Of a stretch of DNA of 28,722 nt, positions 7,289 through 15,307 are shown one piece after another. The position numbers and the translations under genes were made by a program. Within the stretch, counting starts at the first letter, position 1, and each line of letters begins with the position of its first letter. The notes below the pieces were generated by a model that worked only from the letters and a program-made list of their open reading frames with translations, was not told the origin of the DNA and did not search any database. The stretch lies in the NCBI GenBank assembly GCA_051867615.1, contig JBJDYU010000001.1, forward strand, positions 1-28,722, given 5' to 3'. The stretch comes from RGIG5472 sp051867615. GTDB taxonomy: Bacteria; Bacillota; Clostridia; Oscillospirales; Oscillospiraceae.

Positions 7289-8479
7289 ATGTATCCTGTG
7301 CTATCTTTTCAGCTGCCCGCCAAGTCCGATATCTCCCAGGACGCGGTGATCCGCGCCTTTTGGCAGTGGGTCTCCGACAGCCAGTACTATCATTTCGGAG
7401 CCACCCAGCTTGAGGATATCCTGAATAGTAATTTCTATAATTTTCAGGCCGAGCATCTCATCACCAAAGAAGCGTCCTTACAGCTCATACGCCTTTCGGC
7501 AGAGGGCCGTTACTACATCGCGGCACAGCTGGATAAGCCGGACGTACAAAACAATTTGCTATGGCAGGCCAGGTGCATTTTTGAGCAGGAGGAGAAGAAA
7601 GAGGCTCCCGGCACTTTCCACATTTCCCTGAACCGCGGCGTCCTGCAGAACGGACAGCCTGCGAATATCTCCTGTTTGCCCATGATCCCCGACATAGTGA
7701 AAATACTGCTCAGAGGCCAGCTGGCAGCAGGCATCGATGACGATCAGGTACAGGCGGAGAAGTTCCCGCGCGTGCTGGTCGGAATCGCCTGCACGGAGGG
7801 GCACAAAGCTTTCATGGATAAGCTGGAAACCTACATTTCCCTCATTGCGCAGATCAAGGCGGACGGAGAACACGGGATCCGCATCATCTATCCCGCAGCC
7901 ACGATCAAGCGGACATATCCGGCGGCGCTGCTCGCATCAGGCGACACGGCGGCAGTAGAGCTGATCACTTGGGACGTATTCCACATGGTAAGCGAGATCC
8001 ACAGCTCCCAGACAGTCTCCTGGGAGTGGCTGCAGGAGCAGCTGCCCAAGAAGCCTTCCGGAAATGCGGCAACGCCCGGCACGCAGGGAGCCTATTGCTA
8101 TATGAACCAGGCGATGGCCAGCCGTCTCAAGCAAGCGCGCAGGCAGCAGGCTATGTCCCAAAACGAGCTGGCGCAGGCAGTCAACTCCTCCGGGCTGATC
8201 ATCTCCCGTCTGGAGACGACGCGGGTGCAGAGAGTGCTTCGGTCACTGCTGAACGACATCGAGCGGGCCCTTGGCTTGCCGGAAAACGACATTGTTTCTC
8301 TCCAGAACGCAGAGAGCGGGACAAGTCAAGGCGCCGCGGACGCCGCAGAGGCTCTCCCCTCCTCTGCCGGAGCCGACGGGCAGACGCCCCCCAAATCAGG
8401 TTACTGCCGTCTTTGCGGCACCCATCTTTACAAAGACAGCCGCTACTGCCCGAAGTGCGGCACAAAAGTGCTGCTTTAG
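7289..8479 (+). CDS. XRE-family regulator with novel N-terminal domain and C-terminal zinc ribbon
   Basis: The protein is 396 aa from the ATG at 7289, which follows CGAGGT and lies downstream of the promoter. Residues 1 to about 265 form a domain I do not recognise, of mixed helices and strands, likely a sensor. Residues about 272-330 form a helix-turn-helix of the Cro/CI type (MASRLKQARRQQAMSQNELA, then VNSSGLIISRLE). A Pro/Ala/Ser linker follows, and the tail is a zinc ribbon, CRLC-N10-CPKC (C373, C376, C387, C390). It is divergent from the radical-SAM operon and the shared region has GATAATATC palindromes, so it probably controls that operon and itself. This arrangement puts the HTH in the middle rather than at the N-terminus, which is unusual for XRE proteins. 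Confidence 0.8.
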   Translation: MYPVLSFQLPAKSDISQDAVIRAFWQWVSDSQYYHFGATQLEDILNSNFYNFQAEHLITKEASLQLIRLSAEGRYYIAAQLDKPDVQNNLLWQARCIFEQEEKKEAPGTFHISLNRGVLQNGQPANISCLPMIPDIVKILLRGQLAAGIDDDQVQAEKFPRVLVGIACTEGHKAFMDKLETYISLIAQIKADGEHGIRIIYPAATIKRTYPAALLASGDTAAVELITWDVFHMVSEIHSSQTVSWEWLQEQLPKKPSGNAATPGTQGAYCYMNQAMASRLKQARRQQAMSQNELAQAVNSSGLIISRLETTRVQRVLRSLLNDIERALGLPENDIVSLQNAESGTSQGAADAAEALPSSAGADGQTPPKSGYCRLCGTHLYKDSRYCPKCGTKVLL

Positions 8480-8513
8480 GGCGCCAAACAAACAGGGTAG
8501 CGCCCAGACGCGA

Positions 8514-8556
8514 AAAGAAGCAAAGAATTGCCGGCACGGCAATTCTTTGCTTCTTT
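8514..8556. terminator. Terminator after the XRE regulator
   Basis: A perfect inverted repeat of about 20 bp (core GAAGCAAAGAATTGCCG, three-base loop) runs into TTTC on the plus strand. The rest of the stretch from 8480 to 8782 holds a second small GC hairpin (GGGCGC/GCGCCC, about 8479-8504) and the promoter of the next gene. Confidence 0.85.
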
Positions 8557-8717
8557 CATTCATGTTCCTTTCCCACTTTACTTGCCCCCCTTCAAAAGCC
8601 GCCCTCCGGTACTGCCGCCGGTTGGAGTCGGCTGAAAGCGGACCACATTGCCGGAAATCGTGCAACTCCCCGGCCGAAGTCTTATATAATAGTAAAATTA
8701 TATCGGACGCAGGGGGT

Positions 8718-8746
8718 TTGACATGACTAATTGCCCGTATTACAAT
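8718..8746 (+). promoter_or_regulatory. Near-consensus promoter of the NTPase gene
   Basis: TTGACA (8718-8723) and TACAAT (8741-8746) are separated by 17 bases, with a start near 8753. The ATG at 8723 lies within this promoter and so cannot be the start codon. A TATAAT at 8685-8690 is a weaker alternative without a good -35. Confidence 0.7.
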
Positions 8747-8782
8747 GCTGTTGCAGAGATTCAAACGAGGGAGGCCAAGCCG

Positions 8783-10867
8783 ATGAACCTTACGATGGCA
8801 TTGAATGGAGTAAACCCGGGAAAAGAGTACGCCATTCTGGACGATGCACCAGAATCCATTATTTCGACCAAAGAAGAAAAGTTTTTTGTTCCGCCGACCG
8901 TCAACGATATAAAGACCAAGAAAGACCGCCGCATTCTTCTTTTTTCCGCGCCGGGCGCCACAGGAAAGAGTTCACTGGCCTATCATATCGCGCAGACATA
9001 CAACGGCCTGCTATGGGACCTTTCCCGCGAACGTCTGGGAAACCACAGCTTTATCGGTATGCTGGTGAAAACGTTGGGACCCGAGCGGTTCTCGGCCTTC
9101 GCGGCAGGCCTGAAATCCGGAAAATCCGTGCTGGTGATCGACGCTTTTGATGAGGCCGAGATGATTTCCGGCAGGGTGGCGGTGGAAACCCTGCTGGATG
9201 ACCTGCTCCCATATGCGCAGGACGCGACATCCCCGGCGATCATTCTGTTCGCGAGAACAGAGACGGCGCACTTTATCACAAGCTACTATGATACTATTCT
9301 CCCCATATCTCAATACGAGATATCATTCTTTGAGGAAGAAAGTTCCGTAAATTTCATAAAGGAAAAGCTGGCAGCAGGTGGAAATCCCGTCACAGCCGTA
9401 ACGGACACCTGCATCAGAGAGCAGTTTCAGCTTATCCGGAATCTGCTGGTGGACCAGCAAGCAGTGAAGTCCTTTATCGGGTATGCTCCGGTCCTTGAGA
9501 CGCTGGCCTCCGCCTTTGACGAGGAAAACAACACCATCAAGCTCCTCAAAAAGCTGGAACGCGGGAATAACGGGACTCTCATTATTAAGAAAATTCTGGA
9601 AAAGCTGCTGAACCGTGAGCAGGAAAAGCTCGTCTCCGGGTTCAAGACGAAGGCGGCGGAAGAATTCCCGGGGTTTTCACACTGGGACAGGCTCTACACG
9701 CCCCGCGAACAGATCATCCGTTTGGCCAATAAAGTCATTTTTAACGACGCGGCGTATTCCGACTACCCCATCCCGGAACTGCCCAGCGAGCTCGTCGATT
9801 CCTATTTCGCATCCGTGGACGCGCTGCTCGACCAGCACCCGTTTTTACAGAAAAAAATCCGTCAGGGAGACACCGTTGCCTGTGAATTCACCGGGCCGGC
9901 GTTTCGGGACTACGCCCTGTCCTACCTGATGACCACAGACATCGGAGAAGGCTTTACCATCGAATACTTTTCGGAGCGTATGTCCAACGCGCTCTTCCCT
10001 TCCCAGATGTTTTTCGATTTCTATACCGCGTTTTCAGATAACACGGCCAAAAGTCACCACTTTGCCTATTTGTATGAGGCTTTCAAATCAAAGGCTGCTG
10101 CGCAGGATATGGTAAGCCTGTCCATCAGCGACGCAGGCGATGACGAGACCCTCGCATTTTTCAGCCTCTTCGACAGCAAAACGGTCAAGGCAGAGATTGC
10201 CCTCGAAGTAGAAAAAACAGCACAGGGTTTCTGCTTCGATCAGCTCACAAACGCCTCCATTGATGTTGACGCAGACGTATACATCGGAAAAACGAGCAGT
10301 GACGTGAAGATTACCAACTCGTCGATCATATGCAGAAGGCTCTGCTGGAATGCCAGCAATGTCTTTTTGGAGGTATCGGCGCCCGGTGAGACGCTGATCG
10401 TAAGCCAGGATGCGTTTGAAGCAGGAAGAGACTGCGTAACGAAGTTCGAAATCAGGACGAACGCAAACAAAAACCTCAAGATTTCCGCGCCTAACCTGCA
10501 GTTATTCTACAAGCTCTATCCGTATTCCTACAGCTACAACGACAGTGAATGCGTAGATATCACGAAATTCGCTCATGCGCTGGAAACCATCCTGAACAAG
10601 TTCCGCAAGCACGGCAAAGACGCCCCCGGCCGCCACGCTGAATTGATCGACAATGTCGTGGTGGGCAAAGGGACTTTCAAGGCCAGCGTGTTAGACTTCC
10701 TGAAAGCATCCTCTATCATATACCAGGATTCAAAGGACCCCAAACTATATAAGATGGATATCGATATGCTGACCAGCTACGGCGTAAACTGGGGTACGCT
10801 TTCCCAGCGGGACTACCAGATGTTTGATAAGATCTTCAAGAGTTTTCTGGCTTGGAAACCAGACTGA
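8783..10867 (+). CDS. STAND/NACHT-like P-loop NTPase with unknown C-terminal region
   Basis: A 694-aa protein from the ATG at 8783, eight bases after GAGGGAGG and downstream of the promoter. A Walker A loop (PGATGKSS, residues about 56-64; the usual first glycine is alanine) is followed by Walker B VLVIDAFDEAE (D120, D123, E124), of the form typical of NACHT/STAND ATPases. An LFARTETAHF segment follows that resembles the sensor arginine. The middle is helical. The region from about residue 470 has repeated beta-like segments, and the last 100 residues look like a winged helix. No nuclease or other effector motif was recognised. The gene is alone between two terminators and is visibly lower in GC than its neighbours, suggesting transfer. 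STAND ATPases often sense phage infection, but that role is inference here. Confidence 0.7.
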   Translation: MNLTMALNGVNPGKEYAILDDAPESIISTKEEKFFVPPTVNDIKTKKDRRILLFSAPGATGKSSLAYHIAQTYNGLLWDLSRERLGNHSFIGMLVKTLGPERFSAFAAGLKSGKSVLVIDAFDEAEMISGRVAVETLLDDLLPYAQDATSPAIILFARTETAHFITSYYDTILPISQYEISFFEEESSVNFIKEKLAAGGNPVTAVTDTCIREQFQLIRNLLVDQQAVKSFIGYAPVLETLASAFDEENNTIKLLKKLERGNNGTLIIKKILEKLLNREQEKLVSGFKTKAAEEFPGFSHWDRLYTPREQIIRLANKVIFNDAAYSDYPIPELPSELVDSYFASVDALLDQHPFLQKKIRQGDTVACEFTGPAFRDYALSYLMTTDIGEGFTIEYFSERMSNALFPSQMFFDFYTAFSDNTAKSHHFAYLYEAFKSKAAAQDMVSLSISDAGDDETLAFFSLFDSKTVKAEIALEVEKTAQGFCFDQLTNASIDVDADVYIGKTSSDVKITNSSIICRRLCWNASNVFLEVSAPGETLIVSQDAFEAGRDCVTKFEIRTNANKNLKISAPNLQLFYKLYPYSYSYNDSECVDITKFAHALETILNKFRKHGKDAPGRHAELIDNVVVGKGTFKASVLDFLKASSIIYQDSKDPKLYKMDIDMLTSYGVNWGTLSQRDYQMFDKIFKSFLAWKPD

Positions 10868-11193
10868 TCGCCCGGCTTTTGCCGCCTGGACACAAGGACG
10901 CCGCAAAAAGGCCAGTCCTCTCCCCGCAGGAGCAAAGCCAAAGATAGCCGCAAAGCCGCAAAAAGGAACCCTAAAAGGGTTCCTTTTGTTTTATTCGGCC
11001 TCAATCCGCGGCAGGGGCGAAAGCTTCCCGGCCAATAACAGCCACTGTAAACAGCGTTTGCCCCGCGCTGCCGAGCGCGAATACACCGAAGCTGCCGAAA
11101 AATCCCGGCTAAAAACGGCTATTCAGCGCCCCGTTTTGCGTGCCAGAGCCTACTCCCAAGAAAACTTCCGGGCGCCGGTCATGTACACTTGAT
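10868..11193. other. Non-coding stretch between convergent genes
   Basis: These 326 bases separate the NTPase from the last gene of the large leftward operon. Apart from the terminator at 10961-10987 I see only short CCGCAAA-rich repeats and no gene. No other convincing terminator for the leftward operon is present closer to its stop codon. Confidence 0.6.
10961..10987. terminator. Bidirectional terminator
   Basis: A perfect 11-bp stem AAAAGGAACCC with a five-base loop is flanked by T-runs on both strands. It can end the NTPase transcript and, about 200 bases past the stop codon, the 13-gene leftward operon. Confidence 0.85.
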
Positions 11194-11823
11194 TCACAGG
11201 AGCGCCAAAAGGTCGGAAAAACGGCGCAATATGTAATCTCCGCAGTTCCTGCCGGCGGCGTCGCCCAGAGCGGCGGCCTTCATGCCCCCCGCGTGGGCCG
11301 CCTCCACGCCGGAGACTGCGTCCTCCACCACCAGGCACTCCTCCGGCTCCAGGCCCAGAAACTGGGCGGCCTTCAGGAACACCTCAGGGTCCGGCTTGGA
11401 GCGCGAGATGTTCGTCCCGTCGGAGACGGCGTCGAAATAGTCCGCGAGGCCGATGCGCTCCAGAATGAATCTGGCGTTTTTGGAGGAGGAGCCGATGGCG
11501 AGCTTCAAGCCCCTGAAACGGAGCGCGTCCAGTGTGACTTTGACCTCGGGCCGCAGGTCTGCCGGAGACATCTGACCCAGGAGCCTGCGGTAATACTCGT
11601 TTTTCCAGTTCGCGTAAGCGGTCTTTTCCTGGTCAGAGTAGTGCTTGCCGCCGAGCTCCTCCAGAAGGTCCATGCAGGCCATTCGGCTGACGCCCCGGAA
11701 ACGGTTGTTCTCCTCCCGGCTGAATGGAATGCCCAGCTTATCCGCCAGCGCCTGCCAGCCCAGATAGTGCTGCTCGTCCGTGGAGACGATCACGCCGTCC
11801 AAATCAAAAATAACGCCTTTCAT
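11194..11823 (-). CDS. pgmB: Beta-phosphoglucomutase-like HAD phosphatase
   Basis: A 209-aa HAD-superfamily protein of the beta-phosphoglucomutase subgroup, which converts beta-glucose 1-phosphate to glucose 6-phosphate. It has FDLDGVIVSTDEQH (nucleophile D8, acid/base D10), a helical cap with RGVSRMACMDLL, the GSSSKN motif II, and SKPDPEVF and VVEDAVSGVEAA for motifs III and IV. The RGVSR segment matches the cap sequence of PgmB proteins better than other sugar phosphatases. It is the last gene of the operon and its ATG overlaps the stop of the preceding gene by one base (TGATG). A partner phosphorylase would be needed to supply its substrate; the GH3 enzyme upstream is a candidate. Confidence 0.85.
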   Translation of the reverse strand: MKGVIFDLDGVIVSTDEQHYLGWQALADKLGIPFSREENNRFRGVSRMACMDLLEELGGKHYSDQEKTAYANWKNEYYRRLLGQMSPADLRPEVKVTLDALRFRGLKLAIGSSSKNARFILERIGLADYFDAVSDGTNISRSKPDPEVFLKAAQFLGLEPEECLVVEDAVSGVEAAHAGGMKAAALGDAAGRNCGDYILRRFSDLLALL

Positions 11824-12638
11824 CAGTAGATCCGTTCCTTATTGTAGATTACATTGCCCACGCCGCCGTCCACGCGCACGTCCCGCTCGATCTCCGCCTT
11901 GGCAAGAAAGCCCCTGGAGTCCTTGAAGCCGAAAGGCACGTCATCGGTGCGCCCGGCCATGATGTCCTCGCAGACCCGGATCACGCCGTCGATCAGCTCC
12001 ACGCTGCCGCCGCCGGGGCCGTGGGAGAGGTAGACCGTGTCGTATTTCCCCTCCACCTGGGGCTTCAGGGCCTTCAAGTTCGCCTGATACTCCTTGACGG
12101 TGGTGGAATAGGGCTCATGGAGGAAGGTCAGGTAGTTGCAGGCGTCGCCCAGCAGCAGCGCCCGCTCCTCCCGGAGCAGCATCACGACGCTGCCCCGGGT
12201 ATGGCCGGGCAGGTCGTAAATATCAATGTGCAGCCCTCCGAGGTCGAAGCTGTCGCCGCCGGCCATCTGGCGGATCTCCTCCAGAGGCTTCGCGGGAATG
12301 ATCTCCGCTTCCTCCACCTTCTGCGGGCAGAGAAACAGTCCGTCCCGGCGAAAGCCCATGTCGGCGTGCTGGGCGTAAATGTAGTCGTCCGCGTGGTTCA
12401 TATAGACTGTGTCAAATTCTCCCGCACCCATGGCGTGGTCCACATGGCCGTGGGTCAGCAAAGCGATGACAGGCTTCTCCGTCAGCTTTTCCACGTAGGC
12501 TCGCAGAAAGCCAAGGCCGCTGCCGGTGTCCAGCAGGGCTGCCCGCTCGCTCCCCTCCACCAGATACATCAGCTCCCCGCAGGAGGCCTTGATGCGGGTG
12601 GTGGTGGGCGAGATCTTTTCATGCTCAAATGTGATCAT
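11823..12638 (-). CDS. Metallo-beta-lactamase-fold hydrolase
   Basis: A 271-aa protein with the metal-binding signature LLTHGHVDHAMGAGEF (THxHxDH type), a later LPGHTRGSVVMLL with the third-site histidine, and LLLGDACNYL with the bridging aspartate. Glyoxalase II-like and lactonase-like enzymes share this fold. The gene overlaps the LpdD-like gene by four bases and is preceded by AAAGGAGAAGCT. In this context it could open a lactone or thioester made during breakdown of the imported compound, but the sequence does not show the substrate. Confidence 0.85.
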   Translation of the reverse strand: MITFEHEKISPTTTRIKASCGELMYLVEGSERAALLDTGSGLGFLRAYVEKLTEKPVIALLTHGHVDHAMGAGEFDTVYMNHADDYIYAQHADMGFRRDGLFLCPQKVEEAEIIPAKPLEEIRQMAGGDSFDLGGLHIDIYDLPGHTRGSVVMLLREERALLLGDACNYLTFLHEPYSTTVKEYQANLKALKPQVEGKYDTVYLSHGPGGGSVELIDGVIRVCEDIMAGRTDDVPFGFKDSRGFLAKAEIERDVRVDGGVGNVIYNKERIY

Positions 12639-12967
12639 AGCTTCTCCTTTACGCTTTGAAGCAGCTCCTCACAGGCCGCGGTGACGGCCGCCAGCTGCTC
12701 TTTCGTCGCGCTTTCGTAGTGGATGCCGCAGCGAACGCAAACGGGGGCGCGCAGCCGCTCCGCCAGCTCCCGCGCCCAGCGGTCGCTGATGACGCTGTCC
12801 CGGTGGCCGGGCCGCTCCAGTGTGTCCGCTCCGCCCCCCGGCTCCGCCAGCGTCACGGCCCCCACATGGGTCTTACAGCCGCCGAAAACGCCCATGTCCC
12901 AGCCGTCGTCCAGCTGCGTGACCTCCGCCCGGATGGGATAGTCCAATACGCTTTTCTCCAGCTTCAC
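12635..12967 (-). CDS. LpdD-like small protein of hydroxyarylic acid decarboxylase clusters
   Basis: A 110-aa soluble protein without recognised catalytic motifs. GAVTLAEP, GHRDSVISDRWARELAERL and CGIHYESATKEQ resemble, from memory, the LpdD/subunit-D family that accompanies UbiD and UbiX in gallate and protocatechuate decarboxylase operons and has been proposed to help with the prenylated flavin cofactor. Its place directly after ubiX, with a four-base overlap, supports this. It is slightly shorter than Lactiplantibacillus LpdD. A database comparison would settle the assignment; without the neighbours I would have called it hypothetical. Confidence 0.7.
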   Translation of the reverse strand: MKLEKSVLDYPIRAEVTQLDDGWDMGVFGGCKTHVGAVTLAEPGGGADTLERPGHRDSVISDRWARELAERLRAPVCVRCGIHYESATKEQLAAVTAACEELLQSVKEKL

Positions 12968-13527
12968 AGCATTCCCTCCCAGCGGCGAAAGCCGGGCGCT
13001 TCAATGCCGAACTGATCCAGCGCCTTGCAGACGGTGTGGTAGGTCATCTCCACCACCGTCTCCGGCCTCTGATAGTAGCTGAGCATGGGCGGCAGGATCA
13101 CCGCCCCCATCCGGCTCAGCTCATAGAGATTGCGCAGGTGGATGGTGGAAAAGGGGGCCTCCCGTGCCACCAGCACCAGCTTGCGCCGCTCTTTCAGCGT
13201 CACATCCGCCGCCCGCAGCAGCAGGTTGTCGGAGTATCCGCTGTGGATGCCCGCCGCGGTCTTCATGCTGCACGGGATGACGATCATGCCCATGGCTTTG
13301 AAGCTGCCGGAGGCAGGCCCCGCGCCGATGTCCTGAACGTCATAGACCACATCCGCTAGGCCCTCCAGACTTTCCAGTCCGCACTCCTGCCGCAGCGTCA
13401 GCTCTCCCCCGCGGGTAAGGACGGCGTGGGTCTCCACGCCCGTTTCTTTCAGCGCCTGCAGCAGCGCCACCGTCAGCGGCGCGCCGGACGCGCCGCTGAC
13501 GCCTACGATCAGTCGTTTTTCAGCCAT
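12964..13527 (-). CDS. ubiX: UbiX-family flavin prenyltransferase
   Basis: This 187-aa flavoprotein makes prenylated FMN, the cofactor of UbiD decarboxylases, from FMN and dimethylallyl phosphate. It shows the N-terminal GVSGASGAPLT phosphate/FMN loop, FKAMGMIVIPCSMKTAAGIHSG (the PCSM motif of the family), LVAREAPFSTIHLRN and MGAVILPPML. Length matches LpdB and Pad1-type proteins. The start overlaps the UbiD gene by 19 bases, a strong sign of co-translation. No ubiquinone pathway is expected in such an anaerobe, so the partner is the adjacent decarboxylase. Confidence 0.95.
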   Translation of the reverse strand: MAEKRLIVGVSGASGAPLTVALLQALKETGVETHAVLTRGGELTLRQECGLESLEGLADVVYDVQDIGAGPASGSFKAMGMIVIPCSMKTAAGIHSGYSDNLLLRAADVTLKERRKLVLVAREAPFSTIHLRNLYELSRMGAVILPPMLSYYQRPETVVEMTYHTVCKALDQFGIEAPGFRRWEGML

Positions 13528-14981
13528 TTTTCCGCATCCACCTCCATAAACTGGGCGCGCCTGAACTTCTCTTTCAAATGGAAGGGCACCGTGCAGTCGA
13601 AAATGGTCTTGCAGGAGATGCCCCGGTTTTCAATGGAAGGGGAATACTCCGGCCCGGCGCTGGGGTCCAGCGGATGGCAGCGGACGCCAGGGATGGTGAT
13701 GATGTCCCTGTCCCCCTGAAAGCGGGTGTTCATGGCCCAGAGCACGTCGTCGGTGTCGAAGATGTCCACGTCCTCGTCCACCAGAATCACGTGCTTCAGC
13801 TCCGGGAAGGCGGAGAAGGCCAGCAGAGCCGCCTGCCGCTGCTTGCCCTCATCGGTGGGGACGGTCTTGCAGCACTGCAGCACCGCCATGTACTTGCCGC
13901 CGCCGGAGGGATGGGCGTGGACATTGCGTATCTTCCCCGGCATGGCCTTTTCGATCATCCGGTAGATGCTGGCCTCGGTAGGGATGCCCGCCATGCTGAC
14001 GTGCTCCGCCGAGGGGCCGATGCAGGTCTGCATGATGGGATGCTCCCGGTGGGTAACGGCCTTCACCTTGATCAGCCAGCACTCATGGCTGGCCGCGCCG
14101 TTGTAGCCAGGAAACTCCGGCATGGCGTAGCCCGTGTGGCTGTTCTGATCCTCCACCACCTTCACGCCGGGCTGGATCTCACCCTCGATGACATACTCCG
14201 CGTGGGCGATGCAGTTTTCTTCAATCGCCACGCACCTATGCAGCTCCACGGGCCTGCCGCGCAGGGCCCCCGCGATGGAGAGCTCGTTAAAGCCCAGCGG
14301 GGTCGTGGGCGGCTCGAAGCAGGACGTCACCTCGATGGCCGGATCCACGCCGATGGAGACGGAGATGGGCAGGGGCCGCCCCAGCTCCGTGGCGCGCTCC
14401 GCCATGGCTCCGATGTGCCGGGAGCCGGGCTGGAGGAAGATGGAGAGTTCGTCTTTGCCCTGAATGCACATCCGGTGGATGGTCACGTCGCTCAGCCCGG
14501 TGTCCGGGTGGGTGGCGTAGCACATACCCAGAGTGATGTAGGGGCCCGCGTCCATCGGCGTATTGGTGGGAGCCGGGAGCAGCCTGTGCAGGTCAAAATC
14601 CGGATCGGAGGCCAGATGCACCACCTGCTGGCAGGGCGCGTCCTCCTCCATCACCACCGGCTCAATGGGGTTCTCCGCGCAGCGGCAGAGGAGCTTGCCC
14701 AGCTCTTCGCTTTCACAGTCAAAGAGGGCCGCCACCCGTTTCCGGCTGCCCAGCACGCCGATGGCCACCCTGGCGTCGGAAAAGCCCTTGATGTTGTGAA
14801 AGAGCATGGCGGGGCCGTTCACCTTTGTGGGACGCTGGACGGTGCCGCCCGCTCCCACATGGCGGTACACGCCGGAGAGCTCCGCCGCCGGGTCCACCTC
14901 CACCCTTGTCTCCACCAGCTGCCCCGGCATCCGCCGCAGCAGCTCCAGCGCCGAGCGCAGGTCACATACCTTACCGTCCAT
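13509..14981 (-). CDS. lpdC: UbiD-family decarboxylase, LpdC (gallate/hydroxyarylic acid decarboxylase) type
   Basis: A 490-aa protein that decarboxylates an aromatic acid with prenylated FMN. Recognisable UbiD motifs include VEVDPAAELSGVYRHVGAGG, GPAMLFHNIKGF, APTNTPMDAGPYIT, SDVTIHRM, FEPPTTPLGFNEL, EGEIQPG, MPEFPGYNG, HVSMAGIPTEASI and VDEDVDIFDTDDVLWAMNTR. From memory these agree closely with LpdC of Lactiplantibacillus plantarum, including overall length, rather than with UbiD of ubiquinone synthesis. LpdC acts on gallate and protocatechuate. I chose the ATG at 14981 over a GTG two codons upstream because of the spacing from GGGGAGA. The conserved Arg and Glu of the active site should be checked by alignment. 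Which phenolic acid is used cannot be read from the sequence. Confidence 0.9.
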   Translation of the reverse strand: MDGKVCDLRSALELLRRMPGQLVETRVEVDPAAELSGVYRHVGAGGTVQRPTKVNGPAMLFHNIKGFSDARVAIGVLGSRKRVAALFDCESEELGKLLCRCAENPIEPVVMEEDAPCQQVVHLASDPDFDLHRLLPAPTNTPMDAGPYITLGMCYATHPDTGLSDVTIHRMCIQGKDELSIFLQPGSRHIGAMAERATELGRPLPISVSIGVDPAIEVTSCFEPPTTPLGFNELSIAGALRGRPVELHRCVAIEENCIAHAEYVIEGEIQPGVKVVEDQNSHTGYAMPEFPGYNGAASHECWLIKVKAVTHREHPIMQTCIGPSAEHVSMAGIPTEASIYRMIEKAMPGKIRNVHAHPSGGGKYMAVLQCCKTVPTDEGKQRQAALLAFSAFPELKHVILVDEDVDIFDTDDVLWAMNTRFQGDRDIITIPGVRCHPLDPSAGPEYSPSIENRGISCKTIFDCTVPFHLKEKFRRAQFMEVDAEKWLKND

Positions 14982-15294
14982 GTTCACTCTCTCCCCAGCT
15001 GTTCAGCAGCTTCCGCAGCAGGCGGTCCAGCTCCTCCCGTTCCGTTTCGGACAGCGCCGCAAAGGGTTCGTCCCGTCCGGTCTCCCGGTGGTGCAGCGCG
15101 TGGCCGCAGGCGCCCAGCAGGCCGGCTGTGGAATTGAGGTCCGGCATTTGATGCCTGCCGCGGCGGTGTTCATGCCCGCCGCGCTCCAGGGACACTTCGC
15201 CGGTGCGGGCATAGTTCTCGCCCTTCTCACAGCCCGGCGCGGAGAGGGGGCAGTGCCTGGGGCAGCAGGGACAGGTGTTTTCCCGATGTTCCAT
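14971..15294 (-). CDS. Small cysteine- and histidine-rich protein
   Basis: A 107-aa protein whose N-terminus packs five cysteines into CPCCPRHCPLSAPGCEKG (C8, C10, C11, C15, C22), followed by a His/Arg-rich stretch (GGHEHRRGRHQ) and a helical acidic C-terminus (LSETEREELDRLLRKLL). The cysteine block suggests a zinc or FeS site. I do not recognise the family. It lies between the GH3 gene and the decarboxylase gene, overlapping the latter by about ten bases, so it is translated with the pathway. It might be a metal-binding sensor or an assembly factor. Codon use is like its neighbours and it has a GGAGGAAC ribosome site. Confidence 0.75.
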   Translation of the reverse strand: MEHRENTCPCCPRHCPLSAPGCEKGENYARTGEVSLERGGHEHRRGRHQMPDLNSTAGLLGACGHALHHRETGRDEPFAALSETEREELDRLLRKLLNSWGESEHGR

Positions 15295-15307
15295 ATAGTT
15301 CCTCCTG

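Noticed and set aside
8723..8782. Earlier ATG for the NTPase gene
   Set aside because: It overlaps the -35 element of the promoter at 8718-8746, and the later ATG at 8783 has a strong ribosome site.
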